A stretch of DNA of 63,565 nucleotides from Kiritimatiellia bacterium (GCA_017405115.1 JAFRBA010000236.1:1-63565), one strand, 5' to 3'; shown: positions 1 through 9,078, numbered from the stretch's first letter. Notes: generated by a model from the sequence alone, not told the origin. Program-made: numbers and translations.

Positions 1-3000
1 AAAGGGGAGTTTAAGCCGATTCGCACCGCAGACGGAACGGCTAAAAAGATGTATTTTGTTGGCAGTGAACAATATCCAAGAGTGAAGCCTGTAAGCGCAA
101 GAATCCTTCCAGACGGTAGGGACCTGTCTCAACTTACTAAAACTGAAAAGGAGGCAGCACAAGCAATCGAGATTGCCATCTCGAAGATTGGGGAAAAAAC
201 TTTGAGTGGAGGGATGGTCTTGCCTGAAACAGACAATCTCAGAAAAACACTTGGAGACAACGTTGATCGTGTCCGCAAAGAAGCTAAACTCGAAGTTTAT
301 AATAGTTCCATGCCGTTTGACGAGGCAATGGAAGTCATGGTTAAAATAGATCAAGCAGACTTTTCTAAATGGAAGGCGAGGCTGCCGGAAGATTCGGTAC
401 ACGAACACATATACGAGCAGACGTTTTTCACAAATAGGGACGCGGGAGACGAAACGCATTTGATAAACCTTAGCCGTGGTCTTACGGCAGCGCAAAAACG
501 ATGGATTCTAAGTCAAGCAAAACGAGAGAATCTTGACTTATCTTCGATTGACATGAATGGAAGCGCGTATGAAGTCCTTAGTGGATTGGCAAAAATCACA
601 GGCAGTCCACGAAATGCCTCCGAGTTTCTTGTCAGAAGCGACATAGATGGGACGGTTCGAGGAGATGATTTGAAATACTACGTCTCCTTCCGCGACGACA
701 ACATACGGGTAGACCACAAGTGGACGGACGGCGTGGTGAAGTTCGCGGCGAGGAGGGCACCGTCGCATACCGGGCAAGAGTACACTTACGCTGCGCTTAC
801 TGCGAAACCAGACATGCCGGTCGTGCAGGTGGATGCGGAACGTGCAAAGCAGTATGGCGACCATGTGTCGTGGAAGCTTGCCGATGCTCGCAAGAGCATT
901 CTCGCCGCCGGCGGACGGCTGGAGAGGGGCCATTACATCATCGACATGGAGGGCGAACCCGTCGAAGTTGGCAAGAGAAGCATTCTTCACGGCAAGCATA
1001 ACCGGAACAACGACTTCATCTACCCGGTTCTCGGCGAAGTTCTGAAGAACGCGGTCAGGGTGAACGAGCTTGGCGTAAGGGAAGAATTACACGTCAAAGG
1101 CAAGAAAGACGATCAGGTAAATTCAAAGTTCGTATATCTTGGCGCAGCTGCATACGGCGACGAGGTTCTGCCAGTTCGCATACAGATCGACCGCAAGGCT
1201 GGGCTAAGTCAGATTGGCGAGATTGACGTGCTCAAGTCTTTCAACACAAAAAGGCGAGACACGCCGACCGAAGCCGACTCGACGGGTCATAGGCCGCCTA
1301 GAAGTCTCGCCGATGCGAGAGCCGAAGCGCCGACCGAAGCCGACTCGCAGGGTCCTACGCCTGCTCACTCCCTCGCCAGCATTAGTATATCAAATTTGAT
1401 TGGCGTCGCGCAACCCCTGCACCCGCAGATTTTCAGCAAGGATGTTGCCGCTGCGCTAAATAAGCCATATCAAGGCGGTGAGATAGGGGCGAAGTTCGCG
1501 GTCGGCGGAAGGGTTGCAGCGTCTAACATGGGCATCAAGGGCGCGGCGGAGGCCGAGGCCATGGAGAAGACCGGCGCGGACCGCGAGAAGATCTGGCGCG
1601 AGACCGGCTGGTGGAAGGGCAAAGACGGCAAGTGGCGCGTGGAATTGCCGGATGCGAAACCGTCGGACGGAACCGTCGTAAACCTTCGCACGCGACAATT
1701 CAAAGATGACAACGGTCATTATTTCGTCTTTAGGCTAGGCGAATTGGTGGACGGCGGTCAGCTAAATTCCGCATATCCTGGAATGGTTGACGAAATCACG
1801 CTACGGTTTCGTCACGGCATGCCATCATACAAGGCGACATACAGCCCGAAGGACAAAGCGATCGAGCTGTCCGATACGTACATGCAACGCGCCAACAAGT
1901 ATGCGGACGAGACGAATGTGCGGATGTCGAATGACGCTACGACGTTGATCGTACATGAGCTTCAACATGCAATCCAGCAACGAGAAGTCTTCGCGAGTGG
2001 CGCAGATGCCGACAAACTCAGCATAGAAGATTATCACAACACGTCTGGCGAGGTTGAGGCGAGGAACGTTCAGGCGAGGCTTGGCATGACCGCCGAGCAG
2101 CGCGCGGCGACTCCGCCGTGGGAGACCGAGGACGTGCCAGAGTCGCGGCAGATAGTCAAGTTCGCGGCGGGGAGGGCGGTCAACAGAACGCCGGAAGAGA
2201 CGGAGGCGATTCGGCAAGAGGCAAAGTCCAAAAATGACGAGGCAAACAAGACCTTAGACAAACTCACGGCCCTCAAGCAAGAGCTCGATGCCGCGAAGGA
2301 AGCTGGTGGCGATACGGCTGCGACAGCAAAGAAAGAATACTATCAAAAGATTAATAAGCAGTTCGGTTCCGACTTTGCGTTTGATTTTGGCAGACCATAC
2401 GGGCGCCTGGCTTCGTATGTGCCGGATCGTCCGTTGCGCCTTACAATGCAAGTGCTCCTCCGAAAGATGAAGGAGGAATATCGCAACCACCATCCGTTCA
2501 CTTTCGACGAGGCAAAGGATCTTGCAATCAATGTGAACGATCCTGCATTCTTTATGCGTCGAGATGGAGCGACCACAGGCGTCAGGGCGTTTTACGAGGT
2601 CGGCAACGGACGTATATTCTGCGTATCTATCAAGCCCAATGGCGAGATAAACGAGATCGAAACACTTTATCCAAAGGACATCGATCGACTTGCCACGATG
2701 CTGACATCATTGAAGAATGCCAAGAAAGCACTTCTTGACCTTGATGCAACTAAGGCTGTCGCGATGCTCGAGCGGCAGTACAATACTGCTATCATACCCG
2801 AACTTCGTGACAGCCTTAAGTCTGCTATTAGTGTACTAAAAGATGTCGCAGGCGTCAATGGGGAGAATTTAGAAAATTCAGGCGCTGGGGATGCGGCGAA
2901 ATTGGCAGCCGGCGGGCGGGGGCTGGACTACGGGGCGATAGACCTGGACGTGTTCGTGTACGATCCCGGCGCGAAGGTAAAGGCGATGGGTGAGGGAGAG

Positions 3001-6000
3001 ACGCGCCCGGCCGGGCTTGCGGCGGCGGTCGAGAAGCGCGAGGCGCTGAGGCCGTGGACAAAGAAGCAGAGTCCTGCGGACCTGGCGAAGCCGATTGCGT
3101 TCGACGCGGCGGACATGGTGATGTTCTGGAAGGCGGTGTCGGGCGCGAAGGTGAATCCGCACGTGCAGAAGGGCGAGCGGATCAACGGGCGGAGAGACGC
3201 GGTCGGGCTGAATGTCGGGGGCGACAGGATAGAGCTCGTGTCGCGGCTTTTCGGCGTTCTCGACCAGGGCGACATACCGAAGTTGCACGAGGAGTGCCGC
3301 GCCGACGGGTTCTTCAGGAACGAGGATCCCGAATGGTGCGCGGGGCGGTCGAAATACGCGATAGAGAAGGAGCGCGACCGCAGCCAGGTGGAGGTGGACA
3401 GGCGCGCGCGGGAGCTGTACGAGCTGCGCGTCAGGAGCGGAGAGGGCGGCGAGCACTACTCCACGCAGGTTCTCGGGCACGAAATCGGGCACACGCTCGG
3501 GATGCTGCCGGCGGGCAAGAACCTGGGGCCGGTGGGGAACGCGGCGCGGACGCTCTACGACGCGATGACGGGCGAGCTGAAGCGCCAGGTCGGCGGGACG
3601 CGCAAGGTCGGAGAGCGGGCGAAGACGATCAAGGACGAGGCGAGGCGTCTGATCGCGTGGTGGCACGGCCAGGAGGAGATGCCGAAGTACTACGAGAAGG
3701 ACAAGGAGATGTTCGCGGAGGTCTTCGGGATATTCCTCACGCAGCCGGAAAGCGTGCAGGCGTCCGCGCCGACGGTGTACGACGCGTGCGTGAAGATCAT
3801 CGCGGGGAACGAGCGGCTTGCGGAGTCGTACCGCAGGATCGCGGGGCTGAAGTGGAGCGGCAAGTCGAACGACCGCGTGATGGCCGAGGTCAGGAAGACG
3901 TGGGACCGCGAGGCGCAGGAGCAGTTCCGGCAGCTGGAGAAGATGAGCCGCGAATCGGTGAGCCGCAAGCGCGACTGGTTCAACTATGCGCTCAACGACC
4001 GGTTCGGGCCGATGTTCGCGATTTCCCAGAGGGGGCTGAAGGCGGAGCGGAAGGCTCTGAAGGAGGCGGTCGCGCGCGGCGAGATGAGCGAGGCGGAGGC
4101 GGCGGACCGGCTGAAGGCGAAGGAGGACGAGATAAACGCGCTCAAGACGTCGCTCTACAACTGGCAGCGGCAGTCCGGCGGGCAGACGCGGCTGATGGTC
4201 GCGGGGTTCGACGAGGTGAGGAGCGCGGCGGAACGCGACGGCGTGAGCTGGAGCGACGTCAGGGACTACGCGCACAACATGCGCGTCATCGAGCTCGGAG
4301 GCCGCGCCACGGCGCACGGCATAGACCCCGCGAGGGCGGCGGCGATCCTGGATGAGATGAAGGGCAAGCTCGGCGCGGCGGGCTACGCGAAGGTCGAGAA
4401 GACGTGGAAGGCGTTCCGGGCGGTGTACGAGCGCGAGGTGCTGGAGGACGCGAACGTCAAGGAGCTGTTCGACGAGGCGACGAACAAGATGCTGTTCGAG
4501 AACAAGCACTACGTGACGATGAAGCACCGCATGGGCGTCGAGGAGGCCGCCGAGTGGAAGGCGAAGATCGAGGAGTACCGCAAGGGGAACCGGGACGCGT
4601 GGGATCCGTGCATCGACATCCAGAGCAGGCTGCACAAGGGGCTCGGCGGCGGCTCGGGCGAGGAGCGCGGGTTCGTGCTGTACCATCTCGAGGGTAGCTT
4701 CGAGGCGACGGAGGACCCGATAGCCGCGACCATACGCCGCGCGATCGAGATCAAGGAGTCTGCGGCGCGGAACCATCTCGTCAAGCAGGCGAGCGAGACG
4801 CTGAGGGCGCTCGGCGCGAAGGGCGTCTACGACACCGCGCTCGAGGGCGGCGCGAAGCCGCATGCCGTCAACCAGCAGGTGTACGGCAAGCTTACGTACA
4901 TGGATGGTGGCGTGAGGCACGAGGTGATCGTGCCGAAGGTCGTGTTCAAGAGCTTCAAGGGCGATTCGCCGAGCTTCGGCGAGTTCGGCAAGGCGATGCG
5001 GTTCATACGCAACACGATGACGCTGTGGAATCCGATGTTCATAAACCGCGCGTACCTGATGGACCGCAGCTCGCTGGAGACGAACCTGAAGGGGATGCAC
5101 CGTGCGCCGATAGACGTGTTGAGCGAGGCGCTGTGCATTCGCGGCGTGGGAGTTCCGCTCTACATGGTGAACAACTACCTTACGAGGTTCACGCCGATCT
5201 GCAACACGTGGCTAGGCAAGCTGCTGTGGAACGAGAACACGGCGAACCACTACGCGTACCGTGCGCAGAAGATAGCGCGAATCTGCTACGAGGGGCGGTT
5301 CGGCGAGCGTCTGGAGGAGGCGCGGCGGCTGAGGGAGATCGGCGAAAACGGACGCGCCCAGGAGATCGAGGAGAACGTCGCCGTCGCGAAGGAGATGCTG
5401 CGGAAGAACATCTTCCAGAGCGCGTACCAGTTCGACAAGCTCCAGGCGGGTTTCGACGAGACGGCCATAATGCAGCAGTTCGGCTACCGCATCGAGGGCG
5501 GGGCGAATCCGGCGACGTGGCGAGGCCGCGCGTGGGAGAAGGCGAAGGCGGCGGGACGGCGATGGAGCCGCTTCGAGGAGGAGCAGGAGGCCGTCACGAA
5601 GATAATCGCCTACCTCTACGAGATGAAGAAGGCCGAGCGCGAGGCTGGGCCCGGCGGCAAGGTGGACGGCGACGCCGTGGCGCGGACGGTCATCGAGCAG
5701 GGCGGAACGCCGAATCTCGCGGCGCGCGGCGTCGCGGCGACATACCTTGAGAACGCTACGGGGTTCTTCTGGAACGTGCGAAAGGAGGGCATGCTGCGCA
5801 CGTGGCGGGCGCTCAAGGACCACCCGACGGAGTGGCTGACGAAGAACCTGGTGCAGACGGCGATTCCGGCGTTCCTGAAGGGGCTGATGGTTACGGGCGG
5901 ACTCGAGATGCTGATACGGAAGCTCTTCGACGACGACGAGGAGAAGATCAAGCGGTCGTGGTGGGCGCCGGCGGTGATCGAACACGCGCAGTTCACGCGA

Positions 6001-6849
6001 GAGGCGATGAAGTGCGTGCCGGGCTACTACCAGCGTAACTACAATGTTCTGCCGCTTGCGAAGTTCGGCGACCATGTGCTTTCGCTCCGCGTCAAGTACT
6101 CGCCGGAGGAGTTCGCTATCCAGAACGCCATACACACGGCGATGCAGAAGTTCGGCGCGGACCCGACGGATCCGGACGCCGACTGGTCAACGCTTGCGAA
6201 GGGGGTGTACGACGAGTTCCTGCCGAACATATTCGGGAGCAACTACGGGCTTGACTGGATGGGCACGATTATCGGCCCGCTTATCGGTGTGAACCCCTAC
6301 GACAGCTACCGCGGGCGTAACATCTACGACGACGCGACGTGGAAGGCGCGGTGGGATGCGCCCGGGAACATGCTGCAGGAGATGGGGAAGAACTTTTGGA
6401 ACTACTCGCCGTTCGCGCCGTTCGTGGGAACGTTCAAGGGGCAGGACAGAGGACCTGACGACGGGGACGTTCCGGCATGGTTAGACCGTGCGCTGACCTG
6501 GCCTGTCATCAGCCGCATCCCGGCGAGCATGCTGACGATAACGTCAAGCGACTCGTACACCAAGGCACTCGGGCGCGTGGACGAGAGGCGGCGTGCGTAC
6601 GCGCGGCTCGTTGCGAGGGACGTCCTGGCGGAGTGCATCAAGAACGGGAAGCTCGGAGGGCTCGCGGAAGGGCTGAAGGACGTTCCCCAGGACCTGAAGG
6701 CCATTGCCGTGAGGCATGTCGTGAACGGCTGGCGGCAGTACCACATGGATCCGAAGGCGAAGGAGCTGAAGAGGATGCGGGCGATCAAGGATCCGGAGCT
6801 GAAGGCCAAGGCCCGGAAATGGATCGAGGACTCAATGCTCGACGACTGA
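1..6849 (+). CDS. giant phage polyvalent (LPD-type) protein, 5' end outside window
   Basis: The frame is open from base 1, so the gene begins left of the window; residues here are counted from the ATG at 49 (2,266 aa). Segments: 1-230 without a motif I recognise; about 235-480 resembling the LPD3/BECR-nuclease-type accessory domain; 482-700 opening with a GWWKGKDGKWR block typical of LPD23 and carrying a zinc-peptidase motif HELQH (636-640); a second motif HEIGHTLG from 1144; a charged helical middle; about 1640 to the end resembling LPD38 (FIRNTMTLWNPMFINRA near 1650). A motif K(F/L)A(A/V)(G/R)(G/R)R recurs at 231, 482, 704 and 951, as if marking module borders. Polyvalent proteins are usually packaged in the virion and injected with the DNA; that role is inferred here. 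GC content is visibly lower before about base 2880 than after it, which suggests a mosaic origin. Followed by a separate cassette with its own promoter. Confidence 0.85.
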   Translation, partial: KGEFKPIRTADGTAKKMYFVGSEQYPRVKPVSARILPDGRDLSQLTKTEKEAAQAIEIAISKIGEKTLSGGMVLPETDNLRKTLGDNVDRVRKEAKLEVYNSSMPFDEAMEVMVKIDQADFSKWKARLPEDSVHEHIYEQTFFTNRDAGDETHLINLSRGLTAAQKRWILSQAKRENLDLSSIDMNGSAYEVLSGLAKITGSPRNASEFLVRSDIDGTVRGDDLKYYVSFRDDNIRVDHKWTDGVVKFAARRAPSHTGQEYTYAALTAKPDMPVVQVDAERAKQYGDHVSWKLADARKSILAAGGRLERGHYIIDMEGEPVEVGKRSILHGKHNRNNDFIYPVLGEVLKNAVRVNELGVREELHVKGKKDDQVNSKFVYLGAAAYGDEVLPVRIQIDRKAGLSQIGEIDVLKSFNTKRRDTPTEADSTGHRPPRSLADARAEAPTEADSQGPTPAHSLASISISNLIGVAQPLHPQIFSKDVAAALNKPYQGGEIGAKFAVGGRVAASNMGIKGAAEAEAMEKTGADREKIWRETGWWKGKDGKWRVELPDAKPSDGTVVNLRTRQFKDDNGHYFVFRLGELVDGGQLNSAYPGMVDEITLRFRHGMPSYKATYSPKDKAIELSDTYMQRANKYADETNVRMSNDATTLIVHELQHAIQQREVFASGADADKLSIEDYHNTSGEVEARNVQARLGMTAEQRAATPPWETEDVPESRQIVKFAAGRAVNRTPEETEAIRQEAKSKNDEANKTLDKLTALKQELDAAKEAGGDTAATAKKEYYQKINKQFGSDFAFDFGRPYGRLASYVPDRPLRLTMQVLLRKMKEEYRNHHPFTFDEAKDLAINVNDPAFFMRRDGATTGVRAFYEVGNGRIFCVSIKPNGEINEIETLYPKDIDRLATMLTSLKNAKKALLDLDATKAVAMLERQYNTAIIPELRDSLKSAISVLKDVAGVNGENLENSGAGDAAKLAAGGRGLDYGAIDLDVFVYDPGAKVKAMGEGETRPAGLAAAVEKREALRPWTKKQSPADLAKPIAFDAADMVMFWKAVSGAKVNPHVQKGERINGRRDAVGLNVGGDRIELVSRLFGVLDQGDIPKLHEECRADGFFRNEDPEWCAGRSKYAIEKERDRSQVEVDRRARELYELRVRSGEGGEHYSTQVLGHEIGHTLGMLPAGKNLGPVGNAARTLYDAMTGELKRQVGGTRKVGERAKTIKDEARRLIAWWHGQEEMPKYYEKDKEMFAEVFGIFLTQPESVQASAPTVYDACVKIIAGNERLAESYRRIAGLKWSGKSNDRVMAEVRKTWDREAQEQFRQLEKMSRESVSRKRDWFNYALNDRFGPMFAISQRGLKAERKALKEAVARGEMSEAEAADRLKAKEDEINALKTSLYNWQRQSGGQTRLMVAGFDEVRSAAERDGVSWSDVRDYAHNMRVIELGGRATAHGIDPARAAAILDEMKGKLGAAGYAKVEKTWKAFRAVYEREVLEDANVKELFDEATNKMLFENKHYVTMKHRMGVEEAAEWKAKIEEYRKGNRDAWDPCIDIQSRLHKGLGGGSGEERGFVLYHLEGSFEATEDPIAATIRRAIEIKESAARNHLVKQASETLRALGAKGVYDTALEGGAKPHAVNQQVYGKLTYMDGGVRHEVIVPKVVFKSFKGDSPSFGEFGKAMRFIRNTMTLWNPMFINRAYLMDRSSLETNLKGMHRAPIDVLSEALCIRGVGVPLYMVNNYLTRFTPICNTWLGKLLWNENTANHYAYRAQKIARICYEGRFGERLEEARRLREIGENGRAQEIEENVAVAKEMLRKNIFQSAYQFDKLQAGFDETAIMQQFGYRIEGGANPATWRGRAWEKAKAAGRRWSRFEEEQEAVTKIIAYLYEMKKAEREAGPGGKVDGDAVARTVIEQGGTPNLAARGVAATYLENATGFFWNVRKEGMLRTWRALKDHPTEWLTKNLVQTAIPAFLKGLMVTGGLEMLIRKLFDDDEEKIKRSWWAPAVIEHAQFTREAMKCVPGYYQRNYNVLPLAKFGDHVLSLRVKYSPEEFAIQNAIHTAMQKFGADPTDPDADWSTLAKGVYDEFLPNIFGSNYGLDWMGTIIGPLIGVNPYDSYRGRNIYDDATWKARWDAPGNMLQEMGKNFWNYSPFAPFVGTFKGQDRGPDDGDVPAWLDRALTWPVISRIPASMLTITSSDSYTKALGRVDERRRAYARLVARDVLAECIKNGKLGGLAEGLKDVPQDLKAIAVRHVVNGWRQYHMDPKAKELKRMRAIKDPELKAKARKWIEDSMLDD

Positions 6850-6850
6850 G

Positions 6851-6882
6851 TTACACAAAGTAACCAAATTTACACAAACTTT
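6851..6882. repeat. paired TTACACAA octamers, copy 1
   Basis: TTACACAA occurs at 6851-6858 and 6870-6877, just after the giant gene stop. The same paired octamer recurs inverted at 14106-14125 and again in the tRNA leader at 39793-39811. This looks like a binding site for a phage DNA-binding protein such as an integrase arm site or replication protein; the binder is not identified. Confidence 0.5.
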
Positions 6883-6915
6883 CGCGTGGATTCGCGGAAA
6901 GACCGCGAAATGTCG

Positions 6916-6930
6916 CTCTGTCTTACAGAG
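6916..6930. promoter_or_regulatory. probable phage repressor operator OL-like
   Basis: CTCTGT-CTT-ACAGAG is a perfect 6-bp inverted repeat with a 3-bp centre, and is exactly the reverse complement of the palindrome at 10950-10964 beside the repressor gene. A half-site TAAGACAG follows at 6948-6955, between the -35 and -10 boxes of the HEPN-cassette promoter. Binding by the repressor encoded at 10574-10912 is inferred. Confidence 0.65.
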
Positions 6931-6936
6931 AGGCGT

Positions 6937-6966
6937 TTGACGGCGCGTAAGACAGTGTGGTATACT
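6937..6966 (+). promoter_or_regulatory. promoter of the HEPN cassette
   Basis: TTGACG (6937-6942), an 18-bp spacer ending TGG, and TATACT (6961-6966). The start codon of the HEPN gene is 22 nt downstream. The palindrome at 6916-6930 lies just upstream of the -35 box and a half-site lies inside the spacer. Confidence 0.7.
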
Positions 6967-6988
6967 ACGCGACGAAACGAGGAAAAAG

Positions 6989-7363
6989 ATGAAACCCGGA
7001 TGTGAGAGTTTACTCGGCAAGTCAAAGGAAAACTTTGACCTCGCTTTGGAGTTGAAAGAAGATGGTAGATTGAATGCGGCAGCAAACCGCTTCTACTATT
7101 CTGCATTTCAGGCTGTCAAGGCATATGCTGTGTCGACAGGCAAAATGCGCATAGACGAAAATTCTGGCGTTCATTACAAAGTAAAGCAGATAGCCACAGA
7201 CGAAGATAAAAAATATCGAGACGTAATGGAAGATGCGTGTACTCTTCGCGTTACAGCTGACTACCTTGCAGAAGATATCCAAGATTATGAACTGAGCTCG
7301 AAGTTCCAAAATGACATTCAGGAAATACATGACCACTTCAAAACTCTTGCAATATCTGCTTAA
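6989..7363 (+). CDS. HEPN-domain protein
   Basis: 124 aa, all helical. Residues about 8-45 show the HEPN family pattern: a helix ending in RLNAAANRFYYSAFQAVKAYA, as in the COG1895/COG2250 class, and a C-terminal four-helix continuation (LRVTADYLAEDI). HEPN proteins are commonly RNases or partners of MNT nucleotidyltransferases in toxin-antitoxin and defence systems. No nucleotidyltransferase gene lies beside this one; instead it is first in a cassette with an unknown gene 12 nt downstream and a SecB-like chaperone gene. A clear R-x4-6-H catalytic motif is not obvious, so RNase activity is uncertain. The gene is preceded by GAGGAAAAAG as ribosome-binding site and lies under a promoter bearing a probable phage operator. 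Confidence 0.75.
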   Translation: MKPGCESLLGKSKENFDLALELKEDGRLNAAANRFYYSAFQAVKAYAVSTGKMRIDENSGVHYKVKQIATDEDKKYRDVMEDACTLRVTADYLAEDIQDYELSSKFQNDIQEIHDHFKTLAISA

Positions 7364-7375
7364 AGAGGTTGTAAC

Positions 7376-7816
7376 ATGGAATATATAACCGACAACGAAA
7401 AAGCTGAGGTTAAGTCCGCCGTTGAGACGGAGTTCCCTGGCTATTGCATTTCGTTTATGGAAGACCCAGACGATTCAAGTGTAGTCTTGGTTCGTCTTTA
7501 TGATGTTGACGTATCTAACATTAGTGAGTTCAAGGCAAGACTGCGAGACGTCCTGCGCAATAAGGTCAAGGTGCTTAAGGCCGACCTCATCCCGTCCATC
7601 GTTTCTTCGGAGAATACGAGAAAGTACTATGCCGAATACGTGCGGCAGGAAGTATTTATTGACGAGACAGTTGTCAAAGTTCTTATCGGGATGGGTGATC
7701 AACAAGGTCACTATTCGCCTGAACCAGTTTCTATTTCAGATTGTGACAAAGAAATCTTCTCATCATCAGACATAGGAGACGCCCATGTCGGAGCCTATAC
7801 AAGATTTGCCGCTTAG
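7376..7816 (+). CDS. unknown protein, middle gene of HEPN/SecB-like cassette
   Basis: 146 aa, not recognised. Residues 1-70 read as a small alpha/beta domain (FPGYCISFMEDPDDSSVVLVRLYDV) with a following helix; the C-terminal 35 residues are Ser/Asp-rich and end in a short hydrophobic-aromatic tail. It starts 12 nt after the HEPN stop with AGAGG ahead of the ATG, and its last 32 nt overlap the SecB-like gene, so translation of the two is likely coupled. In known toxin-antitoxin-chaperone systems the antitoxin carries a C-terminal chaperone-addiction tail; this gene is placed where such an antitoxin would be, but no sequence match supports that role. Confidence 0.6.
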   Translation: MEYITDNEKAEVKSAVETEFPGYCISFMEDPDDSSVVLVRLYDVDVSNISEFKARLRDVLRNKVKVLKADLIPSIVSSENTRKYYAEYVRQEVFIDETVVKVLIGMGDQQGHYSPEPVSISDCDKEIFSSSDIGDAHVGAYTRFAA

Positions 7817-8228
7817 CTGTGAACTCCTTGAGTATTCCGTCTTGCATACATGGACGGAAGTGCTGAAAGAACCGCAAGGGCAAAAGCCCATTGCTATTAG
7901 GCCCGAGATTCGCGTCGACATGAAGGGGCGCGAATACAGTGCTTTCATTCTTTGTGAATATGGAGTCGACCGTTTCAAATTCCGTTGTGCGATCGATGGT
8001 AGATTTCGTTTTGGCGAACCATTGTCGTCCGATAATGTTGGAAACGCCTGGGTTAATGCCTGCACGATGTTGTATGGCATTGTGCGCGGATTGTTCTCTT
8101 CTGCCGTTATGCAGGCGATTCACAAGCCGTATTACCTTCCTTCGGTAATGATGGCAAACTACGTGAATCGACGTCTGCAAGAAATCAAAGAAGCTGCGAA
8201 AGTCGAAAACAAGACTCCTGCAAAATAA
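7785..8228 (+). CDS. SecB-like chaperone
   Basis: 147 aa. The order of blocks follows SecB: a beta-rich first half (EIRVDMKGREYSAFILCEY then DRFKFRCAIDGRFRF) and a helix-loop reading NACTMLYGIVRGLFSSAV...PYYLPSVMMANYVNRRL, equivalent to the SecB block that ends in LPPxNF. Start chosen at the ATG after AGGAGACGCCC. SecB proteins hold unfolded polypeptides as tetramers in the cytoplasm; solitary SecB-like copies outside the sec system often control antitoxin stability in TAC modules, including anti-phage ones. Its position behind a HEPN gene in a prophage fits such a module, which is inference. A six-bp hairpin (8231-8245) follows the stop. Confidence 0.6.
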   Translation: MSEPIQDLPLSCELLEYSVLHTWTEVLKEPQGQKPIAIRPEIRVDMKGREYSAFILCEYGVDRFKFRCAIDGRFRFGEPLSSDNVGNAWVNACTMLYGIVRGLFSSAVMQAIHKPYYLPSVMMANYVNRRLQEIKEAAKVENKTPAK

Positions 8229-8281
8229 AACAAATGTGGCATTTGCCCTGGCTCCGCGCCCGACCGGCGCCGCGCGCTGCA

Positions 8282-8352
8282 GATTTTACCCACAGGTGAA
8301 TGCGGGACGGGATTCGAGCGCGTCGACGCGGGCGCGCAAGGCGCGACGGCTA
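8282..8352. repeat. 70-bp direct repeat, left copy
   Basis: This 71-bp stretch, beginning GATTTTACCCACA and ending GCGCGACGGCTA, recurs at 9093-9160 with a 3-bp deletion and few substitutions. The two copies bracket the HigBA-type gene pair. Confidence 0.8.
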
Positions 8353-8478
8353 CGTGCCCATCCAGCGCCGTGCGCGGCGGAAACCGAAGGACATCGCCTC
8401 TTCGACGGTGAAGGCGTAGCGCTCGGCGGACGAGCTGATAACGGCGAGAAGGTCAGATTGCCGGAGATACGCGGATTG
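8350..8478 (-). pseudogene. possible 3' remnant of an unknown gene
   Basis: On the minus strand a frame stays open for 42 codons between a stop at 8479-8481 and a stop at 8350-8352. Its peptide (core AVISSSAERYAFTVEEAMSF, ending FRRARRWMGT) has the composition of real protein but no start codon of its own that fits. It ends exactly inside the left 70-bp repeat, downstream of the antitoxin gene. It may be what is left of a gene replaced by the toxin-antitoxin pair. Confidence 0.25.
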
Positions 8479-8740
8479 TCAACCCCAACGCGTCGAGGAC
8501 GCGCATGACCGTCGCCATGGTAGGATTGCCGCCGGGAGAGAACGCACGATAGAGGTTCTCCCTCGTGACTTTGGCCTTTCGGGCAACCTTGGTCATGCCT
8601 TCGGCCTTCGCAACATCGCCTAAAGCAACCGTCAGGAAGTCGGGGTCGTTCTCTTCGATCGCGGCTTCAATATAGGCTGCCCTGGCTTCAGGGGTCTTGA
8701 GCGCGTCTGTCACATCCCAGTTGTAGAGTTTTGTTTTCAT
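8453..8740 (-). CDS. HigA-family antitoxin (COG3636 type)
   Basis: 95 aa. N-terminal third is the usual WDVTDALKTPEARAAYIEAA block of plasmid-type addiction antidotes; residues about 42-90 form a helix-turn-helix (VARKAKVTRENLYRAFSPGG). It should bind and neutralise the toxin encoded immediately upstream on the same strand and repress the shared promoter. The start follows AGGAGGTTCCT. The gap to the toxin stop is 10 nt. The toxin-first order is that of higBA-like modules. Confidence 0.85.
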   Translation of the reverse strand: MKTKLYNWDVTDALKTPEARAAYIEAAIEENDPDFLTVALGDVAKAEGMTKVARKAKVTRENLYRAFSPGGNPTMATVMRVLDALGLTIRVSPAI

Positions 8741-8750
8741 AGGAACCTCC

Positions 8751-9041
8751 TTATATTGTTGCCGCTAATCGTTTTGCCTTTTCAATATCCTGTTTCTGTG
8801 TTGCCTTGTCGCCTCCCGCCAAGAGAACTACGATTTCTCCATCTCGCTCCGTGTAGTAGACTCTGTAGCCGGGCCCGAAATCAAACCTCAACTCAAACAC
8901 ACCGTCGCCAACAGACTTTGCGTCTCCCACATTGCCAAGCTGCATACGCCTGATGCGAACGGCAATTCTGGTTTTCACCAGATTGTCTCTCAGGCGATTG
9001 AACCACCTAATGTATAGCTTAGTCTGACGAATCGTTTTCAC
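8751..9041 (-). CDS. RelE/HigB-like toxin (COG3657 type)
   Basis: 96 aa with the small RelE/ParE fold pattern: N-terminal helix pair (YIRWFNRLRDNLVKTRIAVRIRRM) then the strands VFELRFDFGPGYRVYYTERDG and VVLLAGGDK, typical of the addiction-module killer family. Expected to act as a ribosome-dependent mRNA interferase or related toxin, counteracted by the downstream antitoxin. The start is GTG at 9041, which sits 7 nt after a TACAAT -10 box, so the mRNA is predicted to be leaderless with no Shine-Dalgarno. The pair lies inside direct repeats in a prophage, a common place for stabilising modules. Confidence 0.85.
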   Translation of the reverse strand: MKTIRQTKLYIRWFNRLRDNLVKTRIAVRIRRMQLGNVGDAKSVGDGVFELRFDFGPGYRVYYTERDGEIVVLLAGGDKATQKQDIEKAKRLAATI

Positions 9042-9048
9042 GGCGCGT

Positions 9049-9078
9049 ATTGTAGCATATATATCACAGTCGTGTCAA
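9049..9078 (-). promoter_or_regulatory. leaderless promoter of the toxin-antitoxin pair
   Basis: On the minus strand TTGACA (9073-9078), an 18-bp spacer and TACAAT (9049-9054). The toxin GTG begins 7 nt beyond the -10 box, where transcription should start. Confidence 0.7.

Noticed and set aside
2878..5100. 740-aa minus-strand frame
   Set aside because: Arg/Leu/His-rich shadow of the giant gene, no motif.
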